Positions 38,724 to 48,268 of a stretch of 64,000 nt of DNA are shown here, one piece after another (position 1 is the stretch's first letter; every line of letters begins with the position of its first letter). The notes below the pieces were generated by a model, which was not told the origin of the DNA, searched no databases, and saw nothing but the letters and a program-made list of their open reading frames with translations. Made by a program: the position numbers and the translations under genes. This stretch comes from Rhodovastum sp963709085 (GTDB lineage Bacteria; Pseudomonadota; Alphaproteobacteria; Acetobacterales; Acetobacteraceae): positions 1,922,001-1,986,000 of the forward strand of contig CAVPVB010000007.1 in assembly GCA_963709085.1 (NCBI GenBank), written 5' to 3'.

Positions 38724-38973
38724 CCCAGACCCCTGCCAGGCCTTCAGCCACGAAGAGTAGGGACGGGCTTCACCGTCGGTCAACGCAGAGGGCTGCCGTG
38801 AGGAGATCGCCTGCTCGTTGAAGGATGGCGCCGGGTTCGTCCATCCATGGCGGCATCCGCGCGGCCCTTATCAAAAACCTGCGAGCCGCTTGCGGACCTG
38901 CCGTCCTGCCGATCGGCGGGCTTCCGTTCCGATACCGAAATTTCGCCGCTATCCGGGTAACTTCGCGGCGAAA

Positions 38974-39135
38974 TTACCTTTCAAAGAATACGCTACGTGA
39001 GTGCGGATCGCCGCGCGCGGCCGGGCCATACAACACGAACCGCCCGCCCTGCGCATACCCATAGGCCGACAGCACGTCACGCAACGCCGCCAGACGCGCC
39101 TGCTTGCGCCCGGTCATGGTGAGCCAGGCCGTCAT
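38974..39135 (-). pseudogene. Truncated MNT-type nucleotidyltransferase
   Basis: A 53-codon frame whose product has TGRKQARLAALRDVLSAYGY and then GRFVLYGPAARGD, the start of a minimal nucleotidyltransferase fold (GSxARG pattern with Pro for Ser). The catalytic Asp pair that should follow within about 15 residues is missing because the frame ends at HSRSVFFER. Full-length relatives act as antitoxins with HEPN partners. No partner is seen. Start could be ATG 39135 or 39168. Confidence 0.5.
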
Positions 39136-39223
39136 GGCGCGGACTTTACCGGTAGTGTCCGCGGACATGGTGGAATTTCGTGTTCCGTGAGGTCGGGGAA
39201 CGAGGCGCCATCGACCCTGACGC

Positions 39224-40438
39224 CTACCCGGCAACGCCCCCCGGTCCCTGTTCCTCGCCGAGCCACGCCAACACCCCGCGCCCGGCCGCCGCCCCGGTGG
39301 AAAAACAGGCCTGCAGCAAATAACCGCCGGTCGGCGCTTCCCAGTCCAGCATTTCCCCGGCGGCGAACACGCCCGGCCGGCGGCGCAGCATCCAGTGCGC
39401 ATCCAATTCGTCGAGCGCGATCCCGCCGGCGCTGGAAATTGCCCGCGCGATCGGCGCCGGGGCCAGCAGGCGCAGCGGCACCGCCTTCACCAGGGCCGGC
39501 AGATCGGGCGCGGCGCCGGCATGCAGCGCCTCCTGCACCAGCCCGATTCCCACCGGCGCCAGCCCGCCCGCCTTGCGCAGGAAGGTCGAGAGTGACGCAC
39601 TGCCGCGCGGCCCGGCCAGCCGGCGGGCCAGCGTCGGCAGATCGAGGTCCGGGCGCAGGTCGAGCGTCGCCACCACCGGCCCCTCGGCCGCGATGGCGTC
39701 GCGCAGGGCGGGGGAAAGCGCATAGACCGCGCCGCCCTCGATGCCCTCCAGCGTCACCATCGCCTCGCCGCGCACCGTGCGCCCGCGAAAGCTGAGCGCG
39801 ATGCGCTTCAGCGGCGTGCCGGCGAAGCGGCCGAACGGGGCCGACCAGTCGATCCGGAAGCCGCAATTGGACGGCACCAGCGGCCGCACCTCGATGCCGG
39901 GCAACAGGGCGGTCCAGCCGCCATCCGACCCCAGCCTCGGCCAGGATGCGCCGCCCAGCGCCAGCACCGTCGCCCGCGCCTGCACCGGCCGGCCCTCGGC
40001 AAAGGCCAGCGCGCCATCGGCATTCCACCCCGTCCAGGTGCGGCGGGTTTCCAGCCGCACCCCGAGGCCGCCCAGCCGCGCCAGCCAGGCGCGCAGCAGC
40101 GGCGAGGTTTTCAGCCCGCGCGGGAACACCCGTCCGCTGGTGCCGATGAAGGTGGGCTGGCCCAGCCCCTCGCACCAGGCCACCAGGGCGGCCGGCGGAA
40201 AGCCGGCAATCGCCGCCTCCAGCCGCGCCCGCGCCGGCCCGTAGCGGTCGAGAAACGCGGATAATTCCTCGCTATGCGTCAGGTTGAGCCCACCCCGCCC
40301 GGCCATCAGCAGCTTGCGCCCGGGCGAGGCCATGCGGTCGAACACCGTCACCGCGACGCCGCCGGCAGCGATGGTCTCCGCCGCCATCAGCCCGGCCGGC
40401 CCGGCGCCGATCACGGCCACGGAGTCACCTGTGTTCAT
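39224..40438 (-). CDS. NAD(P)/FAD-dependent oxidoreductase (BaiN/RdsA, HI0933-like family)
   Basis: A 404-aa flavoprotein. FAD-binding GxGxxG is VAVIGAGPAGLMAAETIA at the N-terminus, followed by RKLLMAGRGGLNLTHSE, ATVLALGGASWPRLGSDG and the C-terminal GVFAAGEMLDWEAPTGGYLLQACFSTG that closes the FAD site. This is the subgroup often annotated TIGR03862. Substrate is not known. It is a complete gene next to the nucleotidyltransferase stub. Confidence 0.92.
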   Translation of the reverse strand: MNTGDSVAVIGAGPAGLMAAETIAAGGVAVTVFDRMASPGRKLLMAGRGGLNLTHSEELSAFLDRYGPARARLEAAIAGFPPAALVAWCEGLGQPTFIGTSGRVFPRGLKTSPLLRAWLARLGGLGVRLETRRTWTGWNADGALAFAEGRPVQARATVLALGGASWPRLGSDGGWTALLPGIEVRPLVPSNCGFRIDWSAPFGRFAGTPLKRIALSFRGRTVRGEAMVTLEGIEGGAVYALSPALRDAIAAEGPVVATLDLRPDLDLPTLARRLAGPRGSASLSTFLRKAGGLAPVGIGLVQEALHAGAAPDLPALVKAVPLRLLAPAPIARAISSAGGIALDELDAHWMLRRRPGVFAAGEMLDWEAPTGGYLLQACFSTGAAAGRGVLAWLGEEQGPGGVAG

Positions 40439-40613
40439 ACGCTGCTTCCTGACGATACCGGGCGGTCATTCAAACCATAGCCCGACGGCATTTCCGCCGC
40501 GCGCTGCCTGCTGCGAGGGTGTGGCCGCGCCCCGAGGGGGTGCCGGGCGGCGGGGAACCATCATCTGCGGCATCGCCCGGAACGGACCAATGATTTTCTA
40601 CAGGGAAATGAAA

Positions 40614-41003
40614 ATGAAAAAGCTGATCCTGCTCGCCGCCGTCGCCACCCTGGCGGTTGGCTTCGCCGGCCCGGCCGCCCTGGCGCAGACGCCGCCCGCA
40701 GCACCCAAAGTGGTGCTGGCCGATCACAGCATGCGCGCCAGCATGCTGATCGGCATGAAAGTGCTCGACGATGAGGGGCAACCGCTCGGCACGATCGTGG
40801 AAATCCTGGTGAAGGACCAGGCCGTTGAGCCGACGGCGATCGTGGCGGTCGCCGATCTCGGGGCGCTCGCCACCCGGCTCGTGGCCGTGCCATTGAGCCA
40901 CGTGAAGGTCGAGGGCCACAAGGCGATGATGCCCGGCATGACCAAGAAGATGTTGATCGCCATGCCTTTCTATGATTACGAAGGGGGCGGCCAGAACCGC
41001 TGA
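40614..41003 (+). CDS. Secreted PRC-barrel domain protein
   Basis: A 129-aa protein with signal peptide MKKLILLAAVATLAVGFAGP, cleavage probably after AALAQ. The mature part ASMLIGMKVLDDEGQPLGTIVEILV and LVAVPLSHVKVEG is a PRC barrel, a small beta-barrel used as a protein-protein or RNA adaptor; exported versions are common in this order. CAGGGA lies 8 bases before ATG 40614, with a second in-frame ATG at 40608. Alone between convergent genes. Confidence 0.8.
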   Translation: MKKLILLAAVATLAVGFAGPAALAQTPPAAPKVVLADHSMRASMLIGMKVLDDEGQPLGTIVEILVKDQAVEPTAIVAVADLGALATRLVAVPLSHVKVEGHKAMMPGMTKKMLIAMPFYDYEGGGQNR

Positions 41004-41158
41004 ATTCCGGCCCGACACCGGGTCCGGGCTGGGTGCCGGCGCGGTGGCGGACCCGCCGCGCCGGCAAGGAGTTTCGTCAGCCAGCCGGTTTCCCTATGTC
41101 GGGACGACCGTCCGCCGGGCGTTGGACGGTAAGCCGGGACCCCGAGGAACGGGTGATG

Positions 41159-41360
41159 GCGCTGCAGGACAGGCTGGATGTTCAACGCGCCCGCAGCGTC
41201 GCCCAACCGGCCCTGCGTGCCGCCAGTGACGCGACCTTCGCCGAACTGCGCCGCTCTCGCTTCCCCGAGTATGCGCTGCGCTCCGGGAGCATGCGCCGCT
41301 GTCCGGCGCGCGATTTCCGGACTTTCCGCTGCCGGATATCGCCGGTTCCGGGCGGATTTT
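41159..41360 (+). pseudogene. Possible remnant of a peroxiredoxin-like gene
   Basis: ATG 41157 region reads MALQDRLDVQRARSVAQP and later, in another frame, PDFPLPDIAGSGRIF. In AhpC/TSA-like proteins a similar N-terminus (SLQDRLD) is followed some 50 residues later by APDFxLPD. This order is the only support; the catalytic TxxC part is absent. The rest of the 464-base gap from 41004 to 41467 shows nothing else. Confidence 0.25.
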
Positions 41361-41467
41361 TTAAAACGCAACCGTGCCCGCGAATCCGCCGCCATCGGGA
41401 CGGATCAGGCAGGAAGGTTGGGGAAAGGCTGAAGAAAGGCCGGAGGGAGGGGACAACGCATGGTCGC

Positions 41468-41915
41468 TCAACCTGTCCGCAGCCGCCGCAAATCGGTGCA
41501 GCGCTGGAGCAGGGCGCTCGCCTCCCGTCGCCAGGCGATAAGGACAAACGCGGAACACAGCCAGACCTCGCACGCCTCGGTGAACAGCACCCCGCCATCC
41601 CCGTACGGGTCGACTCCCAGCGGGCTGACCAGGTGGAAAAAGATCGCGCCCGACATGAGACCCAGCGCCAGCGCCGCCCCCGGGACGCGCGTGCGCGGCA
41701 GCACGATCAGCACCGCGGCGATGATCTCGGCCGTCGCCACACCCAGACGGAACGGCTTCTCGAACCCGTGCAACCCGACCCAGTCCGACAGTACCGGTGA
41801 ACAGCCACACGGACCCCGCGGCGCCGGTCAGCTTGTACTGCTCATACCATAGCAATATATAGGCGACGAACAGCGACGCCGGCCAGCTCAGCAGCTTGAG
41901 GATGCGGTCGATCAT
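41468..41915 (-). pseudogene. DoxX-like membrane protein, frameshifted
   Basis: The first frame gives MIDRILKLLSWPASLFVAYI and LLWYEQYKLTGAAGSVWLFT; the second begins VLSDWVGLHGFEKPFRLG and runs to the end (AEIIAAVLIVLPRTRVPGAA, MSGAIFFHLVSPLG). One extra base near 41791-41798 joins them into a 148-codon protein with four membrane segments, typical of DoxX/DoxD-like oxidoreductase subunits. The rest of the gene is intact, so the shift may be a read error. Confidence 0.72.
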
Positions 41916-42014
41916 GAAGTCCTCCTTCGGTTTGCCTGGACGGGACGAACCGGGGCCACCGACGTTACGCTCATTGCCGGGCGAATCGCCGGGCCGCCAT
42001 GAAATTCATCGAAA

Positions 42015-43547
42015 ATGACCACCTTGCCCGACTCCGATCCGCCGTTCGACATCGCCATCATCGGCGGCGGCATTAACGGCGCGGGGATCGCCCGCGATGC
42101 CGCCGGCCGCGGCTGGCGCGTGCATCTGTGCGAGCAGGGCGACCTCGGCGGTGCCACCTCCGCCGCCTCCACCAAGCTGGTGCATGGCGGGCTGCGCTAC
42201 CTGGAGCATTTTGCCTTTCGCCTGGTGCGCGAGGCGCTGGCCGAGCGCGAGGTGCTGTGGGGCATCGCCCCGCACATCATCTGGCCGCTGCGTTTCGTCC
42301 TGCCGTACCAACCCGGCCTGCGCCCGGCCTGGATGCTGCGCCTCGGCCTGTTTCTCTACGACCATCTGGGCGGGCGCCGGAAGCTGCCGCCCACCCGGGT
42401 GCTGAACCTGCGCGACGACCCGGCCGGTGCCCCGTTGCAGCCCCGCTTCCGCCGCGGCTTCGAATATTCCGATTGCTGGGTGGAGGATTCCCGCCTGGTG
42501 GTGCTGAACGCACGCGACGCCGCCGACCACGGCGCCACCATCGCCCCGCGCACGCGCTGCCTGGCGGCGGTGCGGCAGGGCGCGCTGTGGCGGCTGACCA
42601 TGCGCGACGAGGCCACCCGGGTGCCGCGCGAGATCCGTGCCCGCGCCCTGGTGAACGCCGCCGGCCCCTGGGTCGGGCAGGTGATCAACAATGTGCTCCA
42701 CGACAAGACGCCGGCGCCGGTGCGGCTGGTCCAGGGCAGCCACATCGTGGTGCCGCGCCTGTATGACCACGACCGTTGCTATATTCTACAGGGGGCGGAC
42801 CGGCGCATCTTCTTCGTCATTCCCTATGAGACCGATTTCACCCTGATCGGCACCACCGACCGCGACTTCACCGGCGATCCCGGCCTTGCGCGTATTTCCA
42901 CCGAAGAAATCGACTATCTCTGCCACGGCGTCAGCCAGTATTTCCGTGCCCCGGTGACGCCCTCACAAGTAATGTGGAGCTATTCGGGGGTGCGCGCCCT
43001 GCATGACGACGGCACCGGCCCGGCGCAGGACACCACCCGCGACTACGTGCTGCAACTGGATGCGCCCGGGGCCGGCCCATCGTCGCCGGCCGCGCTGCAC
43101 GTGTTCGGCGGCAAGATCACCACCTGTCGCCGGCTCGCCGAGGCGGCGCTGGCACGGCTGGCGCCGCATCTGCCGCCGCCGTCAGGCAAGCCGCCCGGCT
43201 GGACCGCGAGATACCCGCTGCCCGGCGGCGATTTCCCAACCGACGGGTTCGCGGCGCTGTGCGCCAGCATCGCCGGCCGCTTCCCTTTCCTGCCCGCCGC
43301 GACGGTGCGCCGGCTGGCGCGCGCCTACGGCACCCGCGCCGACACCCTGCTGGAGGGCGCGCGCGGCCCGGGCGATCTCGGCCGCGATTTCGGCGCCGGG
43401 CTGACCGAACGCGAGCTGCGCTACCTCGTGCGGCACGAATTCGCCCGCACCGCCGAAGACGTGCTGTGGCGGCGCAGCAAGCTCGGCCTGCGTCTGCCGC
43501 CGGCGCAAATGGAGGCGGTGGCGGCGGCGATGGCCGCGCTGGTCTGA
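42015..43547 (+). CDS. glpD: Glycerol-3-phosphate dehydrogenase (FAD, aerobic)
   Basis: A membrane-associated flavoenzyme that oxidises glycerol 3-phosphate to dihydroxyacetone phosphate and passes electrons to quinone. The 510-aa product has the FAD site DIAIIGGGINGAGIARDAAG, SKLVHGGLRYLE-type sequence, VQGSHIVVPRLY, FFVIPYETDFTLIGTTDRDF and FGGKITTCRRLAE. It works with GlpK from 27185. No strong ribosome binding site is seen before ATG 42015. Confidence 0.97.
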   Translation: MTTLPDSDPPFDIAIIGGGINGAGIARDAAGRGWRVHLCEQGDLGGATSAASTKLVHGGLRYLEHFAFRLVREALAEREVLWGIAPHIIWPLRFVLPYQPGLRPAWMLRLGLFLYDHLGGRRKLPPTRVLNLRDDPAGAPLQPRFRRGFEYSDCWVEDSRLVVLNARDAADHGATIAPRTRCLAAVRQGALWRLTMRDEATRVPREIRARALVNAAGPWVGQVINNVLHDKTPAPVRLVQGSHIVVPRLYDHDRCYILQGADRRIFFVIPYETDFTLIGTTDRDFTGDPGLARISTEEIDYLCHGVSQYFRAPVTPSQVMWSYSGVRALHDDGTGPAQDTTRDYVLQLDAPGAGPSSPAALHVFGGKITTCRRLAEAALARLAPHLPPPSGKPPGWTARYPLPGGDFPTDGFAALCASIAGRFPFLPAATVRRLARAYGTRADTLLEGARGPGDLGRDFGAGLTERELRYLVRHEFARTAEDVLWRRSKLGLRLPPAQMEAVAAAMAALV

Positions 43548-43561
43548 CCGGCCGGCGCCAG

Positions 43562-44680
43562 CTAGCCGCGCCCGCTCAGCGTGCGCACAATGGACGCCCG
43601 CCCGTCATGGACCTCGACCATGAAGGTCGCCCGGTCCATCTCGCCGGTGGCGTCCCAGGACGCATCCAGAATGATCCCCGGCGCCCCGGCCCGCAGCGTG
43701 AGGCCCCGCAGCGCATCCGCCAGCGCCGCCCGGTCCACCCGGCCCAGCGCGGTCGCCCCGCCTGCCATCAGGCCAACCGCCGTGTAGCCCTTGGCCGCGG
43801 CGGCGTCCGGATCTTCCTTGAACATCGCCACGTAGCGGCTGCGGAACGCTGCCACCTCCGGCGCCTCGGCGACGAAGCCGAGCTGGCAGCGCACGCCCTC
43901 GGCGGCGGCGCCGGCCTGCGCCAGCACGCGCGGCGCGGCCAGCGTGGTGTCGCCCACCAGCGGCGTGCGCAGCGCCTGCCGCCGCGCCTCGTGCAGGAAA
44001 TGCACGCACTCGACCTCGGGGAGATAGACGACCACGGCATCCGGCGCCGCCTTCGCCACTGCCGCGACTTCGGCGCCGTAACCCGCCGGCCCCGGCACCA
44101 CCGCCTGATCGGAGGCCACCTCCAGCCCGTGCGCCGGCAATTCGCGCGCCAATATGTCGCGCCCGCCGCGGCCGAACTCGGTATTGCTCCACACCAGCGA
44201 TACCCGCCGTGCCTTCATGTCGTCGCGCAGCCAGGCCGCCAGCCGGGGCATGCGCACCGCCGGCCCCGGTGCCGTGCGGAACAGCCTGCCCCCCGCTGCG
44301 GTGAGGTCCGCCGTGTCGGCGCCCACGATGTTGACGATCTGCACCGCCCGCGCCAGCGGAACCGCGATGCGGGCCGATTCCGACGTGACCGGGCCGAGCA
44401 GCGCCAACACATCACCTTCCAGCGCCCGCTGCACCGCGCCGCGACCGTTGTTGCTGTCGAAGGTGTACATTTCCAGCAACCGTCCGAGCACGCCGCCGGC
44501 GGCATTGATTTCCTGCACCGCCATTTCGACGCCGTTGCGCCAGGCATCGCCCGTCCGGGCCGCCGGCCCGGACAGCTCGATCACCTGCGAGAATACCAGC
44601 GGCGGCAGCGCGCGCGCGGTCCGCGCAAAGAACGGCGCGGCCAGCAGGCCGGCGATAAGGGGTCGTCGTGCAATGCTCAT
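43562..44680 (-). CDS. Leu/Ile/Val-type ABC substrate-binding protein (Peripla_BP_6)
   Basis: A 372-aa periplasmic binding protein. An N-terminal signal (RRPLIAGLLAAPFFARTARA, twin-arginine-like RR) is followed by LVFSQVIELSGPAARTGDAWRNGVEMAVQEINAAGGVLGR, the standard opening of LivJ-type proteins, then ALLGPVTSESARIAVP and SLVWSNTEFGRGGRDIL. No permease or ATPase gene is next to it, so it is an orphan or works with a distant transporter. It is convergent with glpD. Confidence 0.88.
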   Translation of the reverse strand: MSIARRPLIAGLLAAPFFARTARALPPLVFSQVIELSGPAARTGDAWRNGVEMAVQEINAAGGVLGRLLEMYTFDSNNGRGAVQRALEGDVLALLGPVTSESARIAVPLARAVQIVNIVGADTADLTAAGGRLFRTAPGPAVRMPRLAAWLRDDMKARRVSLVWSNTEFGRGGRDILARELPAHGLEVASDQAVVPGPAGYGAEVAAVAKAAPDAVVVYLPEVECVHFLHEARRQALRTPLVGDTTLAAPRVLAQAGAAAEGVRCQLGFVAEAPEVAAFRSRYVAMFKEDPDAAAAKGYTAVGLMAGGATALGRVDRAALADALRGLTLRAGAPGIILDASWDATGEMDRATFMVEVHDGRASIVRTLSGRG

Positions 44681-44776
44681 GCGGCGTGCGTCGCACTGCC
44701 GCAGGGGCCAGTCAATACCAAGAGGCCGGCGGACCCGGTTGCTTGACCAGGGTCCGCAGTCCTGCCGGCTTGGTTG

Positions 44777-45652
44777 CTACCGTACCGACCGTGCCGGCGC
44801 GTCGTCGTCGACGGTGGGGGCGGCGTGGCTGGGCGCTTCGGCGACTTCGTCATAGCTGCGCACGTCACGCCGCGTCGCGCTCATGCCGGAACGGTTGCTG
44901 GCCACAACGCCGGCGCTTTCCGGGCGGTCGTAGATGAAGCCGTAGGTGCTGTAGATGCTGCCAAAATCGCTGCCGTGGCCGAGGGCGACGCGCACGGCGG
45001 TCCAGTCGTTGCGGTCCGACACGTCGATCACGGCGACGCCGCGCGAGATGTTGCCCTTGCCGGACCAGGCCCAGTTGGCATGGTCGATTTCGATCTCGCG
45101 GTTGGAAACGATCTGGCGCACCACGGCGACATGGCCCAGGCGCATGCCGCCATTGGCGCGGAAGTTCAACACCGAACCCACTTCCGGATCGTTGCCCCGG
45201 GCGTAGACCCCGGCCGCGGCATCCCACCAGTTAACCGCGTTGCCCTTCAGTTCGATGCCGGAGGCGGCACGGGCGAACGGCACGCATTGCAGCCCGCCGG
45301 TATCGCGTTCGGCATACACCTGGGCCTTGGCGTTCTTGGTCAGTTTCGATCCGGCGCCGAGCCGGAAGGTCGGGCTGTTGTCGCTGAACTTCTTCTTGAA
45401 GACCACGCGATGCAGACCGACCGGCGTATTGTCGGCGATCGGGCGCAGGCCAACGGCATGGAACGAAACCTTGCCGGCCGTTGCGCTATGGGAATCATGC
45501 GCCTTGGGCGAGGTGCGGGCGGCTTCGGCGGGACAGGCGATGATGGTCAGCGACACGGCGAGAACGGAACCCAGCAGCAGCGTCCGGGCAGGAGGGTAAG
45601 AGTGGGTTAGGGTGCTGCGCGGACGGGTGCCGGTATCGGGCGCATGCCGCAT
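44777..45652 (-). CDS. CHAP-domain protein (probable peptidoglycan amidase)
   Basis: A 291-aa exported protein. The hydrophobic stretch LLLGSVLAVSLTIIACPAEAA near residue 25-46 is the signal peptide. A CHAP domain follows: catalytic Cys in LQCVPFARAASGIEL, His in RLGHVAVVRQIV and an Asn/Glu position in IEIDHANWAW. CHAP enzymes cut peptidoglycan amide bonds. The C-terminus is a low-complexity tail. AGGAGG lies 9 bases before the ATG. Confidence 0.88.
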   Translation of the reverse strand: MRHAPDTGTRPRSTLTHSYPPARTLLLGSVLAVSLTIIACPAEAARTSPKAHDSHSATAGKVSFHAVGLRPIADNTPVGLHRVVFKKKFSDNSPTFRLGAGSKLTKNAKAQVYAERDTGGLQCVPFARAASGIELKGNAVNWWDAAAGVYARGNDPEVGSVLNFRANGGMRLGHVAVVRQIVSNREIEIDHANWAWSGKGNISRGVAVIDVSDRNDWTAVRVALGHGSDFGSIYSTYGFIYDRPESAGVVASNRSGMSATRRDVRSYDEVAEAPSHAAPTVDDDAPARSVR

Positions 45653-45933
45653 ACTATCAATCCTCCTGAAACTGTCGTCGCAGGGAGGCGGTAACGCGAT
45701 GTTACCGATTTTGACAACCCAGGAAATCGATTCGCGCCTGTCAGGAATGTAATTTCCTACAAACGCCCCTGTGGACAACCGCCGGGATCAGGAATTTAAT
45801 CTTAATAACGGACCAGTGACTTGGAGTGTTGCGAAGAAGTGGCTTGCGTGTGGCCGAAAGGTTACAGGCGATTCCCGGCCACGCGCAGACCAGTCCAGTC
45901 TCTATTTGGAGACGGCGCTGCTTACAGACGGCG

Positions 45934-46284
45934 CTATTTGCACACGATCAGCATAATCTCGACCAGGTGGCGCGGATCGGCCAGGTTCGCCTGCAGGCAG
46001 GCCCGCGCCGGCGCGCCGTCCTTCGGCAACCAGGCCGACCAGACCACGTTCATCGCTTCCCGGTCGCGGATGTCCTTCAGCCAGATCTGCGCCTGCAGCA
46101 GCCGGGTCTTGTCGGTGCCGTGCGTCTCCAGCAGGGCGTCGATGCTGTCCAGGACCTCGCGGGTCTGGCCGGTGATGTCCAGGTCCAGGTTCGTCGCCGT
46201 GCAGCCCTGCAGGAACACAAAGCCATGGTATTCCACGGCCTTCGACAGGATCTGGTTCGGCTCGGTACGGATGATCTTGCTCAT
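45934..46284 (-). CDS. RidA family protein
   Basis: A 116-aa single Rid domain: VEYHGFVFLQGCTA, TGQTREVLDSIDALLETHGTDKTRLLQAQIWLKD and a closing VEIMLIVCK. The conserved Arg is present in APARACLQANL, where the usual sequence is PARxxV. This group hydrolyses imines or related reactive metabolites. GGAGGAG is upstream of the ATG. A longer Rid protein is at 13946. Confidence 0.9.
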   Translation of the reverse strand: MSKIIRTEPNQILSKAVEYHGFVFLQGCTATNLDLDITGQTREVLDSIDALLETHGTDKTRLLQAQIWLKDIRDREAMNVVWSAWLPKDGAPARACLQANLADPRHLVEIMLIVCK

Positions 46285-46482
46285 GGCGGTCGGTCTCCTC
46301 CGATGCGGTGCCGCCGTGTCGTAAGGCCCGGCCGGCGGCCGGGCAAGCCGGCCCGAACCGCGCGAGCCATCCCCGCCGGAAGGCGAACGCCAGCGATCCC
46401 CCGGCTCGCGGAGGTGACCTCGGACCCGAAAATCAAAGGGCGGCTGGCGGGGCCCGACGGCACCAACCGTCAGGCCGCACCA

Positions 46483-46896
46483 TCAAGGGGCGGGCGATGC
46501 CGTCATCGCCGGTGTTTCGGCGGATGCCGGCACATCGGCGCTGCCGCTCAGGCCGTTCAGGCAATCGTCCAGCAGGGTCTCACGCGCATACTGGCCCGGC
46601 AGGCCCTCGCCCGGTTCGCCCGGCTGGCCCAGTCCCCCGAACGGGGCATCGCGCTGTCCCCCGGCCACCATGTCGCTATGGTAGACCTCGGCGGGGTTGC
46701 GCCGGTTGTAAACCTCGTCGGCGCGCTGCCGGCAGGCCACCATTTCCTTCGGCGTCGCCCCGGCCCGGTTCGCGGTGCTGCCGATGGGGTGCGAGCAGGC
46801 GGCCAGTCCCGCCAGTGCCAGGACGGCGAGCGAGCCTGCAAGGGGCAGCCGGCCGGGTCGCGTGGCTGTGCTGCGTGTGGGCGTCGGCGGGGTCAT
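46483..46896 (-). CDS. Hypothetical lipoprotein
   Basis: A 137-aa protein with a lipobox: RLPLAGSLAVLALAGLAAC, so the Cys near residue 34 is lipidated. The mature part has CRQRADEVYNRRNPAEVYHSDMVAGG, a cysteine-bearing region, and a second cysteine in LLDDCLNGLSG. The pattern CRxxADEVYxRxNR occurs in small lipoproteins of acetic acid bacteria. Its ATG overlaps the upstream stop (ATGA). Confidence 0.75.
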   Translation of the reverse strand: MTPPTPTRSTATRPGRLPLAGSLAVLALAGLAACSHPIGSTANRAGATPKEMVACRQRADEVYNRRNPAEVYHSDMVAGGQRDAPFGGLGQPGEPGEGLPGQYARETLLDDCLNGLSGSADVPASAETPAMTASPAP

Positions 46897-47422
46897 GCAC
46901 AGGCTCCTGAAGCAAGCGGGGTGGCGCCGAGGGCGCCCAGACGGGGGGCCACCAGCGCGCGGAAGGGGGTCTCATCGAAGCGCGCCTCGCGGTTGAGCGG
47001 GGCGATGGCGGCGGCACGCAGCAGCGCAGGGTCCAGCTCGGCACCGCTGCGCGTCACCTTTACCAGCGGCACCGCCCAGCGCTCCCGCGCCAGCAGGTCC
47101 ACCAGGGCCAGCAGCCGCAGGCACAGCGATAATCCATAGCTGGTATGCATGCCCGCCGTCTGGTCCACCGCGCCGGCCCAGCAGCACGCATCCGCGTCGG
47201 CCAGCGCCAGGTCGGTCAGGCTGCCATCGGCGCGGCAGAACCGGAACAGCCGCGCGCGGCCCCATGCCGTGGCGCGTGCGGCGGCGCGGGCCGCCTCCCA
47301 GGCAGCCGCGATGTCACGCAACCGCACCGGCGGCAGCGACTTGGGGGCGAATCGACCAGGTAGGTCACGGTTCCATTATCCGTTACCGCTACCTGTATCA
47401 GGGCTTTTGCGTCAGCATCCAT
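46893..47422 (-). pseudogene. Hypothetical protein, frameshifted at a C5/G5 run
   Basis: The start MDADAKALIQVAVTDNGTVT at 47422 gives a coding-like N-terminus that continues, after a one-base shift at the G run 47343-47347 (plus strand), as KSLPPVRLRDIAAAWEAARA. The repaired protein is about 176 aa, with ARLFRFCRADGSLTDLALADADACCW and MHTSYGLSLCLRLLALVDLL. It ends overlapping the lipoprotein ATG, so they form a pair. I do not know the family. The homopolymer site makes a sequencing error likely. Confidence 0.6.
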
Positions 47423-47742
47423 TACATAAGGATGGACCTCCACGCCAGTCCGCGCCACCCCCCTCCATACGGCAATCGGGTGAAGCGAAGCCAGGCGCGC
47501 TGCCCTGGTTCCCCGCCCAAGGCGGAGCCTTGGGAATCGCTGACCCACGGCCGGCCAGCGACGCGTGTCACCCGCATGTGATGCCGTAAGCTCTTGTTCC
47601 GGCGCATTCCCTGTACGTGCCGACGCAAATGGTGCGGTGCCGCTCGCGGGTATCTGGCGGGGCGAGGCCAATGAAAGAATCATGTCGCTACCGGCCGGCC
47701 AATAGTGTCCGCTGCGCCACCATGGGCGAGGATGAAAATCCC

Positions 47743-48115
47743 ATGACCGGACGCCTGGCGACGACGGCCGGTTCGCCGGCCGCGGGCAACGACAACAGCC
47801 CGACCGCCGGTCCGCGCGGCCCGGGTACTGATGCAGGACTGATAACTGCTCGAGAAACTCGCGCAGCAGGGGGGCAGGGCGGTCGGCAAAACCACTGACA
47901 TGCTCATGCGATTCCCGACCGCAGCCGGCGAGCACGGTGCCGCCGACGCCGAGCGGGATGTGCGCGGCTTGGTCACAAGGTTCTACACCGAGGAGAGCAA
48001 CCGGGACCTGGTCGGCAACAACACGCCGGTGTTCTTCGTCCACGATCCGCTAAGGTCGCCGATTTCATCCGCATCCGGAAACGGCATCCGAATACCAACC
48101 TGCGCAGCCTGACGC
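47743..48115 (+). pseudogene. Catalase (katA) remnant
   Basis: Pieces of a clade-3 type catalase N-terminus are readable in order: MTGRLATTAGSPAAGNDNSP and TAGPRGPVLMQD, then two in-frame stops, LLEKLAQQ, then MLMRFPTAAGEHGAADAERD and VRGLVTRFYTEESNRDLVGN, NTPVFFVHDPL, and after another shift KVADFIRIRKRHPNTNLRSL. About 35 residues around the catalytic His are deleted and everything after residue about 160 is missing. Substitutions are spread through it, so this is real decay. The 317 bases before it (47423-47742) show nothing I can support. Confidence 0.85.
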
Positions 48116-48268
48116 AGCGACGGGTTGGCGGTCGTTATTCAGATGATCGCCTGCACGGCTGGCGTGTCGGTGGCTGTTGCCGGTCGGGCATGCCGATAGC
48201 GGCAAGGGACCGCGTGGCCTTCGCCGGGGGCGAAGGCCACGCGCCTGTCGTTCAGGGTCGCGGCGACA

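Noticed and set aside
35200..38821. A very long plus-strand open frame opposite the helicase
   Set aside because: It is a high-GC shadow; its product has no motif, while the minus strand shows ordered helicase motifs.
47900..48112. A small intact gene with catalase similarity
   Set aside because: It is one piece of a broken catalase gene with stops and frame changes on both sides.
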